64,000 nucleotides of DNA from Catenibacterium sp900764725. GTDB taxonomy: Bacteria; Bacillota_I; Bacilli_A; Erysipelotrichales; Coprobacillaceae. Positions 40,385 through 49,617 of this stretch are shown piece by piece. Position 1 is the first letter of the stretch, and each line of letters starts with the position of its first letter. Location of the stretch: the NCBI RefSeq assembly GCF_934754625.1, contig NZ_CAKVIU010000001.1; one strand, 5' to 3'. Below the pieces are notes generated by a model. It was not told the DNA's origin, did no database searches, and worked only from the letters and a program-made list of their open reading frames with translations. The position numbers were made by a program, and so were the translations under genes.

Positions 40385-40813
40385 ATGAAGAAAATATTAA
40401 TTTTATTAGTGACAATGATGTTATGTGCCTGCTCATCTGCAGAACCTATGTCACTCAAAGACAGCTATGGACAGTACAAACAGGAAGAAATCGTCTATGT
40501 GAATAAGAAGGATTTCATAAAGAAGAAGGATGCTTATAATGCCTATCTTGTTTATGAAATGAGTAAAGATGCATGTACATTTGAAAGTGATTTAAAGTAT
40601 CAGAATGTCCAATATAAGAAGGTTGAATTATCAAAGGATGAGAAAGAAAAAGTACCTGAAGCTTTGATTAAATATAACCTTTATGAAGGTGATAAACAGT
40701 TAGGTATTGCGGTTTACTTAGGTGAAGAAACTGTTTATATTTCTAGCTATGATCAATATGATGGTAAGCCTGTCTATATTGCGAAAATGAAAAAAATCAC
40801 AAAGAAGAGTTAA
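40385..40813 (+). CDS. Small lipoprotein of unknown function
   Basis: Start taken at the ATG at 40385 after GGAGAGGTGA; 142 aa. The signal peptide ends in MLCAC with the lipidated Cys16. The mature part is charged and strand-rich (QEEIVYVNKKDFIKKKD, YISSYDQYDGKPVYIAK). The family is not recognised. Its signal peptide resembles that of the lipoprotein at 50353. Transcribed divergently from the DUF2089 pair; the 200-nt gap holds only AT-rich promoter-like DNA. Confidence 0.72.
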   Translation: MKKILILLVTMMLCACSSAEPMSLKDSYGQYKQEEIVYVNKKDFIKKKDAYNAYLVYEMSKDACTFESDLKYQNVQYKKVELSKDEKEKVPEALIKYNLYEGDKQLGIAVYLGEETVYISSYDQYDGKPVYIAKMKKITKKS

Positions 40814-40866
40814 AATTTACGAAAAACAGAAAATAAATAATTTTGTTTATATTTAAAGAAAAATTA

Positions 40867-40895
40867 TTGACAAAGTAAAAAAGTGATTGTATTAT
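40867..40895 (+). promoter_or_regulatory. Promoter of the arg operon leader
   Basis: TTGACA, 17 nt, TATTAT. Confidence 0.85.
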
Positions 40896-40914
40896 AAACC
40901 CAAGTTAAATAAAC

Positions 40915-41140
40915 AAATCGATGAACGAGAAGAGTATCTTACAATCACCTACAGCGAGATGACATAGAGTGGAAGGTCATCAGGAAGATATAAGAGAAAC
41001 GCACTCGGGAGAGTCTGTTGGAATTGAGTATAACAGAACGTGAATCTGCGTTAATGAAGAGGTGGTTTGTATGATACAAGCAACTAGAGTGGTACCGCGT
41101 TTATATACGTCTCTGGATTAATCCAGAGGCGTTTTTTGTT
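40915..41140 (+). promoter_or_regulatory. T-box leader controlling argGHCJB
   Basis: The leader has the AGAAGAGTA start of stem I and the GCGAGATGAC segment. It ends with the canonical T-box AGAGTGGTACCGCG (41086-41099, TGGT at 41090) and a terminator ACGTCTCTGG../..CCAGAGGCGT plus T residues (41107-41137). Uncharged tRNA should allow read-through. A CGC triplet at 41000-41002 is a candidate Arg specifier; that assignment rests mainly on the downstream genes. Confidence 0.88.
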
Positions 41141-41159
41141 TATTAAAGGGGTGTTTGAT

Positions 41160-41183
41160 ATGAAGGAACGACGATCTAGTTAA
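41160..41183 (+). CDS. Possible 7-codon arginine leader peptide
   Basis: Between the T-box terminator and argG, AAAGGGGTG is followed by the frame MKERRSS-stop, with two consecutive CGA arginine codons. TGTTTGAT (41152-41159), between its ribosome-binding site and ATG, is complementary to ATCAAACA (41207-41214) just before the argG ribosome-binding site, so the mini-frame sits in the loop of a hairpin. Such a frame can arise by chance. Confidence 0.3.
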   Translation: MKERRSS

Positions 41184-41232
41184 GTAGTGGGGCATTAAAA
41201 TAAAACATCAAACATTAAAGGAGAAGAAAATT

Positions 41233-42456
41233 ATGGAAAAGAAAACATTTAAGAAAGTTGTATTAGCTTATAGTGGAGGATTAGATACTTCAATTATTAT
41301 TTCTTGGTTAAAGGAAAATTATGGCTGTGAAGTTATTGCGGTCGCTGCTGATGTGGGACAGGGTGCTGGAGAACTTGATGGTCTTGATGAAAAGGCTGCA
41401 AAGACAGGTGCTTCTAAATATATTTGTGTAGACTGCAAACCTGAATTCGTTAAGGATTTCTGTTTTGAAGCAGTTAAAGCCAATGCATTATATGAAGGTA
41501 AGTATATGTTAGGTACTTCTCTTGCAAGACCAATTATTGCGAAGAAGTTAGTAGATATCGCTTTAGAAGAAGGTGCAGATGCCATCTGTCATGGATGTAC
41601 TGGTAAAGGTAATGACCAGGTAAGATTTGAATTAGCTATTAAAGCATTCGCACCAGATATGCCTATTATTGCTCCTTGGAGAGAATGGGATATTAAATCA
41701 AGAGAAGAAGAAATCGAATATGCTGAAGCAAGAAAGATTCCTTTAAAGATCAACAGAGAAACAAACTACTCTAAAGATAAGAACTTATGGCATTTATCAC
41801 ATGAAGGTTTAGATCTTGAAAATCCAGCTAATGAACCTAAGTATGATGAAATTCTAGAAATGGGTGTTTCACCAGAAAAGGCACCAGATGTTCCAACATA
41901 TATCACTTTAACTTTTGAAAAGGGTGTTGCAGTTGCATTAAATGGTGAAAAACTTGAACCAGTAGAAATGTTGACTAAGTTAAATGAAATCGGTGGTGCA
42001 AATGGTGTTGGTATCGCAGATATGGTTGAAAACAGACTTGTTGGTATGAAATCAAGAGGTGTATATGAAACACCAGGTGGAACTATTTTATATGCAGCAC
42101 ATCAGAACCTAGAAGAAATTACTGTAGATAAAGAAACACAGCACTTTAAACAGCAGTTAAGCTTAAAGCTTGCTGATAATATCTATAATGGTCAGTGGTA
42201 TACACCTCTTACTGAAGCATTACTTGCATTTGTAGATAAGACTCAGGAAAACGTAAATGGTGACGTTAAACTTAAATTATATAAGGGTAATATTGTAGGT
42301 GCTGGTGTAACATCTCCAGATACATTACATGATTTACAGACAGCATCATTTGATGAAGATGATGATTATGATCAGTATGATGCGAAAGGATTCATCACAT
42401 TATATGGTTTACCAATTAAGGTAAAAGCTAAGTTAGATCAGAAGAAAAAGAAATAG
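41233..42456 (+). CDS. argG: Argininosuccinate synthase
   Basis: The 407-aa protein has the PP-loop AYSGGLDTSIIISWLKE and the GCTGKGNDQVRFEL and TPGGTILYAAH motifs. It joins citrulline and aspartate with ATP to argininosuccinate in the cytosol. First gene of argGHCJB, behind GGAGAAG and the T-box leader. Full length for the family (about 400). Confidence 0.96.
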   Translation: MEKKTFKKVVLAYSGGLDTSIIISWLKENYGCEVIAVAADVGQGAGELDGLDEKAAKTGASKYICVDCKPEFVKDFCFEAVKANALYEGKYMLGTSLARPIIAKKLVDIALEEGADAICHGCTGKGNDQVRFELAIKAFAPDMPIIAPWREWDIKSREEEIEYAEARKIPLKINRETNYSKDKNLWHLSHEGLDLENPANEPKYDEILEMGVSPEKAPDVPTYITLTFEKGVAVALNGEKLEPVEMLTKLNEIGGANGVGIADMVENRLVGMKSRGVYETPGGTILYAAHQNLEEITVDKETQHFKQQLSLKLADNIYNGQWYTPLTEALLAFVDKTQENVNGDVKLKLYKGNIVGAGVTSPDTLHDLQTASFDEDDDYDQYDAKGFITLYGLPIKVKAKLDQKKKK

Positions 42457-42467
42457 GAGTTTAAGAT

Positions 42468-43850
42468 ATGGTATTGTGGAAAGGTAGATTTTCTAAAGAA
42501 TTAAATCATGAAGTGAATGCATTCAATTCATCTCTTTCATTCGATCATCGTATGTATAAGCAGGATATCAGAGGATCTCTTGCTCATGCAAAGATGTTAT
42601 GTAAACAGAGTATTATTGAAGAGAAAGATTATGAAGAGATTGTAGAAGGTTTAAATGCAATTTTAAAAGAGATTGAAGAGGGTACACTCCTCTTTGATCC
42701 TGAAGCTGAAGATATTCATATGTTTGTGGAAAGTGAACTCACAAAGCGTTATCCAGTGGCTGGTAAAAAACTACATACAGGACGTTCTAGAAATGATCAG
42801 GTTGCATTAGATCTTCGTTTATATGCACATGATGAAATTCTAGAAATCAAGAAGATGTTAGTAAACCTGATTTATACATTAACAGGTTTAGCTGAACATA
42901 ACCTTGATACAATCATGCCAGGATACACACACCTACAAAGAGCGCAGCCTATTACTTTTGCGCATCATTTAATGGCTTATGCATCAATGTTCTTAAGAGA
43001 TATTGATCGTTTAGAAGATGTTGATAAAAGACTTTATGTATCACCTCTAGGAAGTGGTGCACTTGCTACAACAACTTATCCATTAGATAGACCATTTGTG
43101 GCAGAAGAATTAGGTATGCATGATATTATGTATAACTCTTTAGATGGTGTCAGTGATCGTGATTATGCGATTGAGTTATCAAGTGCCTTAGCCACAATCA
43201 TGATGCATTTATCAAGATTCTCAGAAGAAGTGATCCTATGGTGTTCATGGGAATTCAAGTTTATTGATTTGGATGATGCATATGCAACAGGTTCTTCTAT
43301 TATGCCTCAGAAGAAGAATCCAGATATTGCAGAATTAGTAAGAGGTAAGAGTGCAAGAGTCATTGGTGATGTGAATACATTACTTACAATGATGAAGGGA
43401 CTCCCTCTTGCTTACAATAAAGACATGCAGGAAGATAAAGAAGCTTTATTTGATGCAATTGATGAAGTCAAGCTTTGTCTTCCAGTCTTTACAGATATGA
43501 TGGCAACTATTACTGTACATAAAGATAAGATGAGAGATGCTGCTGCAAGAGGATTTATTAATGCGACTGATTGTGCAGATTATCTCACTAAGAAAGGTAT
43601 GCCATTTAGAGATGCTTATAAGATTACTGGGGAACTTGTAAGATATTGTATTGAACATGGAGAAACATTAGAAACACTTCCTCTAGATGTTTATACAGGT
43701 TATACAGATATGTTTGGTGAAGATGTTTATCAGGCTATTTCATTAGAAACATGTCTTAACAACAGAGCTGTTGTTGGTGGACCTTCTCCTAAAATTGAGA
43801 TGGAGAATATTCATAGAATCAATCAGAAAGTGAGTGGATATTGTGATTAA
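42468..43850 (+). CDS. argH: Argininosuccinate lyase
   Basis: The 460-aa protein shows LHTGRSRNDQVALDLRLY, the GYTHLQRAQPITFAHHLM motif with catalytic His, and the lyase signature GSSIMPQKKNPDIAE with the catalytic Ser. It splits argininosuccinate into arginine and fumarate. It follows argG by 11 nt, and its 3' end overlaps the argC start. Confidence 0.96.
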   Translation: MVLWKGRFSKELNHEVNAFNSSLSFDHRMYKQDIRGSLAHAKMLCKQSIIEEKDYEEIVEGLNAILKEIEEGTLLFDPEAEDIHMFVESELTKRYPVAGKKLHTGRSRNDQVALDLRLYAHDEILEIKKMLVNLIYTLTGLAEHNLDTIMPGYTHLQRAQPITFAHHLMAYASMFLRDIDRLEDVDKRLYVSPLGSGALATTTYPLDRPFVAEELGMHDIMYNSLDGVSDRDYAIELSSALATIMMHLSRFSEEVILWCSWEFKFIDLDDAYATGSSIMPQKKNPDIAELVRGKSARVIGDVNTLLTMMKGLPLAYNKDMQEDKEALFDAIDEVKLCLPVFTDMMATITVHKDKMRDAAARGFINATDCADYLTKKGMPFRDAYKITGELVRYCIEHGETLETLPLDVYTGYTDMFGEDVYQAISLETCLNNRAVVGGPSPKIEMENIHRINQKVSGYCD

Positions 43851-44871
43851 AGCAGGTATTATTGGTGCAAGTGGTTATGCAGGATGTGAACTATTAAGAA
43901 TCTTATTAATGCATCCTGAAGCAGAAGTAACAGCTATTTCTTCACATAGCTATACTGGTAAGAAGATTTATGATCTTTATCCTAACTTCTATCAGGTATG
44001 TGATTTAGAGTTTATTGAAGATACAGAAGTCATTGAGAAAGCAGATATTATTTTTGCATCTCTTCCTCATGGCTTATCTGAAAAGTATGCGAAGACATGT
44101 GTAGAAAAGGGTAAAAAGTTTATTGATTTAGGGGCTGACTTCAGACTTGATAAAGAAGAAGATTATCAGAAATGGTATGGTCTAGATTATAACCTACCTG
44201 AACTTCATAAGAATCAGGTATATGGTTTACCTGAAGTCAATAGAGATAAGATCAAGGATGCGACTATTATTGGAAATCCTGGATGTTATCCTACAACTAT
44301 TACTTTAGGTCTCTATCCTTTATTAAAGAATAAACTTAATGTATCACAGAAAATCATTATTGATTCAGCATCAGGTACTACAGGTGCTGGTAAGAACTTA
44401 AGTGATGGTATGCATTTCCCAAGATGTAATGAATCATTCCATCCTTATAAAGTAGGTGTACATAGACATACACCTGAAATTGAACAGGAATTAAGTAAGA
44501 TGAATGAAAAAGATGTACATATCACATTTGTACCTCATCTACTTCCTGTAGACCGTGGTATTGTATCTACTATTTATGTTCCTGTAGATAAATCTCTTGA
44601 AGAAATCTATGAAACATATGTAGAGACTTATAAGGATGAACAGTTTGTAAGAGTATTACCTCTTGGACAGGTGGCAGACTTAAAGTTTGTGAAAGCATCT
44701 AACTATTGTGATATTTCATTACATATGGATGAACGTGATCATACATTAATTGTAGTATCTACAATTGATAATATGGTTAAAGGTTCTGCTGGTCAGGCAG
44801 TACAGAATATGAATATTATGTATGGACTCGATGAGAATACAGGTTTAAATCTTGTCGCTCCATCATTCTAA
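43843..44871 (+). CDS. argC: N-acetyl-gamma-glutamyl-phosphate reductase
   Basis: Start taken at GTG 43843, giving IKAGIIGASGYAGCELLRIL as in other ArgC proteins; an in-frame GTG at 43834 is less likely. The 342-aa enzyme has the catalytic Cys in IGNPGCYPTTITLGLYPLL and SGTTGAGK. It reduces acetylglutamyl phosphate to the semialdehyde with NADPH. It overlaps argH by 8 nt, giving coupling. Confidence 0.94.
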   Translation: MIKAGIIGASGYAGCELLRILLMHPEAEVTAISSHSYTGKKIYDLYPNFYQVCDLEFIEDTEVIEKADIIFASLPHGLSEKYAKTCVEKGKKFIDLGADFRLDKEEDYQKWYGLDYNLPELHKNQVYGLPEVNRDKIKDATIIGNPGCYPTTITLGLYPLLKNKLNVSQKIIIDSASGTTGAGKNLSDGMHFPRCNESFHPYKVGVHRHTPEIEQELSKMNEKDVHITFVPHLLPVDRGIVSTIYVPVDKSLEEIYETYVETYKDEQFVRVLPLGQVADLKFVKASNYCDISLHMDERDHTLIVVSTIDNMVKGSAGQAVQNMNIMYGLDENTGLNLVAPSF

Positions 44872-44881
44872 GGAGGAAGTC

Positions 44882-46096
44882 ATGAAAGATATACTTGGTG
44901 GTGTTTGTGCACCAATAGGATTTAGCGCAAATGGTATTCATGCAGGAATGAGAAAGAATAAATCTAAGAAAGATTTATCTCTTATTGTGAGTGAAGAGTT
45001 ATGTACAGCAGCTGCAACATATACACAAAATAAAGTTAAAGGTGCTCCTTTAACAGTTACAAAGCAGCATTTAAAGAATGGTCGTGCAAGAGCTATTATC
45101 TGTAATTCAGGTAATGCGAATACATGTAATTCAAATGGTATTGAGCTTGCGAATGAAGTATGTGCTTTAGCTGCAAAGGAATTAGGTTTAAAGGAAGATG
45201 ATATTATTGTCGCTTCTACTGGTGTTATTGGTCAGCCTATGTCTATTGATCCTTTTAGAGATCATATGAAAGAACTAGTAAAGGGATTAAATGTAGATGG
45301 GTCTCATGATGCTTGTTATGGAATCATGACAACTGATACACAGCCTAAAGAATATGCAGTAGAGTTTAAATTAGGGAATACAAAGTGTCATATTGGAGCT
45401 ATCGCAAAAGGTTCTGGTATGATTCATCCAAATATGGCAACAATGCTTGCCTTTGTGACAAGTGATGTCGCTATCTCTAAAGAATGTCTAGAAGCAATGG
45501 TACATGAAGTTGTCGATGATACATTTAATATGGTCAGTGTTGATGGAGATACTTCTACAAATGATATGTTATGTGTATTATCAAATGGTATGGCACAGAA
45601 TAATAAGATTGTCTTAAAAGATCAGTCTTATAATGTTATGAAGGATGCGTTATATCATATTTGTGAACAATTATCTCGTGGCATTGCGAAAGATGGTGAA
45701 GGAGCGACTAAGCTTCTTACATGCAATGTCAAGAATGCAAAGACACTTAAGGATGCCAAGATTGTCGCAAAGAGTGTTATCACTTCTACTTTATTTAAAG
45801 CAGCAATGTTTGGTAGAGATGCGAATTGGGGTCGTATCTTATGTGCTATTGGTTATTCTGATGCTGATTTAGACATCAATAAAGTATCCGTGACATTGGC
45901 TTCATCTGCAGGAGATATCCATGTTTGTGAGAAGGGCATGGGTGTCATCTTTGATGAAAACAAAGCTTTAAAGGTCTTATCTGAAGATGAGATTGATATT
46001 AATATTGATTTAAATGATGGTATGTGGGATGCCACAGCGTGGGGCTGTGATCTTACTTATGATTATGTAAAGATTAATGGGGAATATAGAACATAA
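44882..46096 (+). CDS. argJ: Bifunctional ornithine acetyltransferase / N-acetylglutamate synthase
   Basis: Start taken at the ATG at 44882 behind AAGGAGG; 404 aa. The self-cleavage motif HPNMATMLAFVTSDV has the nucleophile Thr187, and KGSGMIHP precedes it. The precursor splits into alpha and beta chains. ArgJ moves acetyl from acetylornithine to glutamate, and in bifunctional forms uses acetyl-CoA. Its stop overlaps the argB start as TAATG. Confidence 0.95.
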   Translation: MKDILGGVCAPIGFSANGIHAGMRKNKSKKDLSLIVSEELCTAAATYTQNKVKGAPLTVTKQHLKNGRARAIICNSGNANTCNSNGIELANEVCALAAKELGLKEDDIIVASTGVIGQPMSIDPFRDHMKELVKGLNVDGSHDACYGIMTTDTQPKEYAVEFKLGNTKCHIGAIAKGSGMIHPNMATMLAFVTSDVAISKECLEAMVHEVVDDTFNMVSVDGDTSTNDMLCVLSNGMAQNNKIVLKDQSYNVMKDALYHICEQLSRGIAKDGEGATKLLTCNVKNAKTLKDAKIVAKSVITSTLFKAAMFGRDANWGRILCAIGYSDADLDINKVSVTLASSAGDIHVCEKGMGVIFDENKALKVLSEDEIDINIDLNDGMWDATAWGCDLTYDYVKINGEYRT

Positions 46097-46950
46097 TGGA
46101 AGAAAGAGAAATATATCGAGCAAAAATCTTATCTGAAGCTGTTCCTTATTTACAGGAATACAATGGTAAGACAGTAGTAGTAAAATATGGTGGAAATGCG
46201 ATGATCAATGAAGAATTGATGAACAATGTCATTTCTGATATATGTCTGATGACTTTAGTAGGTATTAATGTGGTATTGGTTCATGGTGGGGGCCCTGAAA
46301 TCAATAAGGCATTAAAACGTTCTGGTATAGAATCAAAGTTTATTAATGGGTTACGTTATACTGATGAAGAAACAATTGATATTGTACAGGAAGTATTAGC
46401 TGGTAAAGTCAATAAGAATCTTGTAAAGCTAATAATGAATGGGGGAGGCCGTGCAGTAGGTCTTTGTGGTATTGATAATAAGTTGTTAGAGGCGAAGAAG
46501 ATTAAAGACGAATTAGGTTATGTAGGCACTGTTACACAGGTGAACAATCAAATCATTAAGGATGCAATCAAGAGTGGTTATATTCCAGTTATTGCATCTA
46601 TTGCGATGGATGATGAAGGTAATAGCTATAATGTGAATGCGGATTATGCAGCAGCAGCTATTGCGGATAGTCTAGAAGCAGAAAACTTGATTGTAGTTAG
46701 TGATATTCCTGGTTTATTAAGAGATCCTCATGATGAAAATACATTGATTCCAGAGGTATCTATCCAGGATGTAGAAAACTTAAAAGCAGAAGGTATTATT
46801 GCAGGAGGTATGATTCCTAAAGTGGATTGTATTACTCATGCATTAAAAGGCAATATGTCTAAAGCAGTCATTATTGATGGTCGTATTCCACATTCTATTC
46901 TTATTGAAATATTATCTAAGGATGGTAGTGGTACACTATTCACAAGATAA
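46096..46950 (+). CDS. argB: Acetylglutamate kinase
   Basis: The 284-aa protein has VVKYGGNAM, LVHGGGPEINKALKRSG, and the AGGMIPKVDC motif of the amino-acid kinase family. It phosphorylates N-acetylglutamate, often feedback-inhibited by arginine. Last gene of the operon: argD and argF are not in the window, so the route from semialdehyde to citrulline must be completed elsewhere. Confidence 0.96.
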   Translation: MEEREIYRAKILSEAVPYLQEYNGKTVVVKYGGNAMINEELMNNVISDICLMTLVGINVVLVHGGGPEINKALKRSGIESKFINGLRYTDEETIDIVQEVLAGKVNKNLVKLIMNGGGRAVGLCGIDNKLLEAKKIKDELGYVGTVTQVNNQIIKDAIKSGYIPVIASIAMDDEGNSYNVNADYAAAAIADSLEAENLIVVSDIPGLLRDPHDENTLIPEVSIQDVENLKAEGIIAGGMIPKVDCITHALKGNMSKAVIIDGRIPHSILIEILSKDGSGTLFTR

Positions 46951-46978
46951 CAGAGTTACATCTGTTATCTTTTTTTTA
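46944..46978 (+). terminator. Terminator of the arg operon
   Basis: AGATAACAGA/TCTGTTATCT, perfect 10-bp stem, then eight T residues. Confidence 0.93.
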
Positions 46979-47021
46979 CGTCTCAAATAGTATATTATTA
47001 AAGATAAGGAAGGGGAAGACG

Positions 47022-47972
47022 ATGAAAAGATTATTATGCTTATTATTATGTAGTATATTGTTTGTAGCATGTGGTACTACAAAAGAGACAAAAAAGAAAG
47101 ATACTGCAGTAGTAGAGAAACAAAAGAAAAAGGAAGAAGAAGCTAAGAAACTAGAGGAACAAAAGAAAAAGGAAGAAGAAGCTAAGAAACTAGAAGAACA
47201 GAAGAAACAGGAAGAAGAAGCAAAGAAATTAGAAGAACAGAAGAAGTTAGAAGAACAGAAGAAATTAGAGGAACAGAAAAAAGCTGAGGAAGCTAAAAGA
47301 CAGGAAGAATTAAAACGACAACAGGCACCTGTTGCGACAAATAATAATGTTGTCGCAATTGATGCAGGACATCAGGCAAGAGGTAATTCACAATTAGAAC
47401 CTATTGGTCCAGGTGCTTCAACACAAAAGGCTAAGGTGGCAAGTGGGGCAACAGGAACTGCCACACGTATTCCTGAATATCAGACAACACTTAATGTCAG
47501 CATGAAACTAAGAGATGTATTACAGTCTAGAGGGTATAAGGTTGTGATGATCCGTACAACTAATGATGTGAATATTTCTAATAGAGAAAGAGCTGAAATG
47601 GCCAATAATGCAGGTGCTGGTGCTTTTATTAGATTACATTGTGATGGTATTGATAATAGCGGTGTGACAGGTGCAAGTGTACAGGAACCAGCCAATGGTA
47701 ATCCTTATATGAGTGCAGGTAATGTATCTGCTTCACAATCTTTAGGAAGAACAGTACTGAATCATTATTGTAGTACAACAGGTATTAGAAATAGAGGAAT
47801 GGCCACACGTAATGATCTAAGTGGAATCAACTGGTGTAAGACACCTGTCTGTTTATTAGAGATGGGATTCATCTCTAATGGGGATGAAGATAGAAAGTTA
47901 AACAACAGTGATTTCCAACAGAAAATTGCGGAAGGCATTGCGAATGGTATTGATGCTTATTTTGGTCGATAA
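47022..47972 (+). CDS. Lipoprotein N-acetylmuramoyl-L-alanine amidase with coiled-coil stalk
   Basis: The 316-aa protein has a lipobox (LFVAC, Cys17), then a charged Lys/Glu coiled coil (about residues 25-98). From residue 108 comes an Amidase_3 domain with AIDAGHQA (zinc His), PEYQTTLNVSMKLRD (Glu), FIRLHCDG (His) and LLEMGFISN (catalytic Glu). It cuts the bond between muramic acid and the stem peptide. The stalk would hold the enzyme away from the membrane within the wall. It is not linked to an operon. Confidence 0.9.
   Translation: MKRLLCLLLCSILFVACGTTKETKKKDTAVVEKQKKKEEEAKKLEEQKKKEEEAKKLEEQKKQEEEAKKLEEQKKLEEQKKLEEQKKAEEAKRQEELKRQQAPVATNNNVVAIDAGHQARGNSQLEPIGPGASTQKAKVASGATGTATRIPEYQTTLNVSMKLRDVLQSRGYKVVMIRTTNDVNISNRERAEMANNAGAGAFIRLHCDGIDNSGVTGASVQEPANGNPYMSAGNVSASQSLGRTVLNHYCSTTGIRNRGMATRNDLSGINWCKTPVCLLEMGFISNGDEDRKLNNSDFQQKIAEGIANGIDAYFGR
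47124..47290 (+). repeat. In-frame tandem repeats encoding the coiled coil
   Basis: Units of 36 bp encoding KKEEEAKKLEEQ occur three times, followed by 18-bp units encoding KKLEEQ. Repeat-number variation between strains is likely. Confidence 0.85.
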
Positions 47973-48015
47973 TAATTGCATTCATGCCTATTAACTGTTT
48001 ATAATGGTTCTTGAT

Positions 48016-48047
48016 AAGGTTATCCTTATAGGATAACCTTGAATTTT
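48016..48047 (+). terminator. Terminator-like hairpin upstream of ttcA
   Basis: AAGGTTATCC/GGATAACCTT perfect 10-bp stem, TTATA loop, followed by GAATTTT; the T-tract is weak. Confidence 0.6.
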
Positions 48048-48090
48048 AGAGTATATTCCTATTGGTTTAGTAGGAACAAGAGGTGAAATA

Positions 48091-48930
48091 ATGGATAACA
48101 TAAAAGCGATAGAACGTAGTATTATTACAAACTTTAGAAAACCTTTATGGCGTAGATTTATTAAGGGTATTCAGGATTATGAACTCATTGAACCTGGTGA
48201 TAAGATTGCGGTATGTATTTCAGGTGGTAAAGATTCAATGCTTCTTGCGAAGCTATTACAGGAATTACAGAGACATGGTAAGTTTCATTTTGATTTAGAG
48301 TTTATTTGTATGGATCCAGGCTATAATCCTGCTAATAGAAAATTGATTGAAGAGAATGCAGAAAAGCTTGGTATTCCTATTCAGTTCTATGAATCAGATA
48401 TATTCAATGTTGTACATGGTATAGATAAGAACCCTTGTTATTTATGTGCAAGAATGCGTAGAGGGTTCTTATATAATAGAGCACAGGAGTTAGGATGTAA
48501 TAAGATTGCGTTAGGACATCATTTTTCAGATGTAATAGAAACTATTTTAATGGGGATGATGTATGGGGCTCAGATCCAGACTATGATGCCTAAGCTTCAT
48601 AGTAAGAACTTTGAAGGAATGGAATTAATCCGTCCTATGTATTTGATTCATGAAGAAGATATTATTGCCTGGGTTGATAAGTTTAATTTAAAGTTCTTAC
48701 AGTGTGCATGTCGTTTTACAGAAGAATCAGAAGCACGTGGAGAAATAGAACATACATCTAAACGTGCAGAAACTAAGGCGTTGATTAAGAAACTAAGAGA
48801 GATCAATCCTAAAGTAGAACAGAATATTTTTAAGAGTGTAGAGAATGTAAATCTTAAGACAATTATTGCCTATACTGATTGGGATGAATCAAAGAAGAGT
48901 TTCTTGGATTTTTATAAGGAGCAGGAATAA
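48091..48930 (+). CDS. ttcA: TtcA-family tRNA 2-thiolation ATPase
   Basis: The 279-aa protein has the PP-loop CISGGKDSMLLAKLL and the CxxC pair CYLCARMRRGFLYN, with a further cysteine pair in QCACRF. TtcA-type enzymes activate a tRNA base with ATP and insert sulphur using an iron-sulphur cluster; in E. coli the target is cytidine 32. The exact tRNA target here is inferred. Its stop codon overlaps the start of tcdA. Confidence 0.85.
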   Translation: MDNIKAIERSIITNFRKPLWRRFIKGIQDYELIEPGDKIAVCISGGKDSMLLAKLLQELQRHGKFHFDLEFICMDPGYNPANRKLIEENAEKLGIPIQFYESDIFNVVHGIDKNPCYLCARMRRGFLYNRAQELGCNKIALGHHFSDVIETILMGMMYGAQIQTMMPKLHSKNFEGMELIRPMYLIHEEDIIAWVDKFNLKFLQCACRFTEESEARGEIEHTSKRAETKALIKKLREINPKVEQNIFKSVENVNLKTIIAYTDWDESKKSFLDFYKEQE

Positions 48931-49613
48931 TGGATGATCAGTTTACAAGATTAAGATGGGTTGCAGGTGATAACTGTATTGATATTATGAAGACGAAACA
49001 TGTTGCAGTATTTGGCTGTGGTGGTGTTGGAGGCTTTGTGGTAGAAGGTTTAGTTCGTTCTGGTGTAGGAACAATTGATGTATATGATCATGATACAGTG
49101 GATATCACAAACCTCAATAGACAGATTATAGCGTTACATTCTACAGTAGGTAAGAAAAAAGTAGATATCATTAAAGAACGTATGTTAGATATTAATCCAA
49201 ATTTAAATATAAATACGTTTGATACATTTTATTTACCTGAAAATGCTGATACAATAGATTTATCTCAATATGATTATGTGATTGATGCAATTGATACAGT
49301 AACTGCAAAGATAGAATTGATTAAGAGATGTACTGAATTGAATGTACCTATTATCTCTTCTATGGGTACAGGAAATAAGCTTGATCCAACTCATTTACAG
49401 ATTACTGATATATATAAGACAAAGATTGATCCTCTTGCGAAAGTAATGAGAAGAGAATTAAAAGCAAGAAGAATTAAGAAGTGTTTAGTTGCTTATTCAG
49501 ATGAGATTCCTGCAAAGACAGGACAGAGAACACCAGGTAGTAGTGTATTTGTGCCAGCAAGTGCAGGATTAATGATTGCAGGATATGTGTTTCAATCATT
49601 GATAGGAGGATAA
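48930..49613 (+). CDS. tcdA: tRNA threonylcarbamoyladenosine dehydratase (TcdA/CsdL)
   Basis: The 227-aa E1-like protein has AVFGCGGVGGFVVEGLVRSG, DHDTVDITNLNRQI and VIDAIDTVTAK. It ends with the TPGSSVFVPASAGLMIAGY stretch of TcdA. It uses ATP to cyclise t6A37 of tRNA to ct6A. The neighbouring TtcA gene makes this a tRNA-modification pair. Overlaps ttcA by 1 nt. Confidence 0.88.
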   Translation: MDDQFTRLRWVAGDNCIDIMKTKHVAVFGCGGVGGFVVEGLVRSGVGTIDVYDHDTVDITNLNRQIIALHSTVGKKKVDIIKERMLDINPNLNINTFDTFYLPENADTIDLSQYDYVIDAIDTVTAKIELIKRCTELNVPIISSMGTGNKLDPTHLQITDIYKTKIDPLAKVMRRELKARRIKKCLVAYSDEIPAKTGQRTPGSSVFVPASAGLMIAGYVFQSLIGG

Positions 49614-49617
49614 CAGT

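Noticed and set aside
47124..47290. Short tandem repeats as a CRISPR-like array
   Set aside because: The repeats are in frame, have no unique spacers and encode a Lys/Glu coiled coil.
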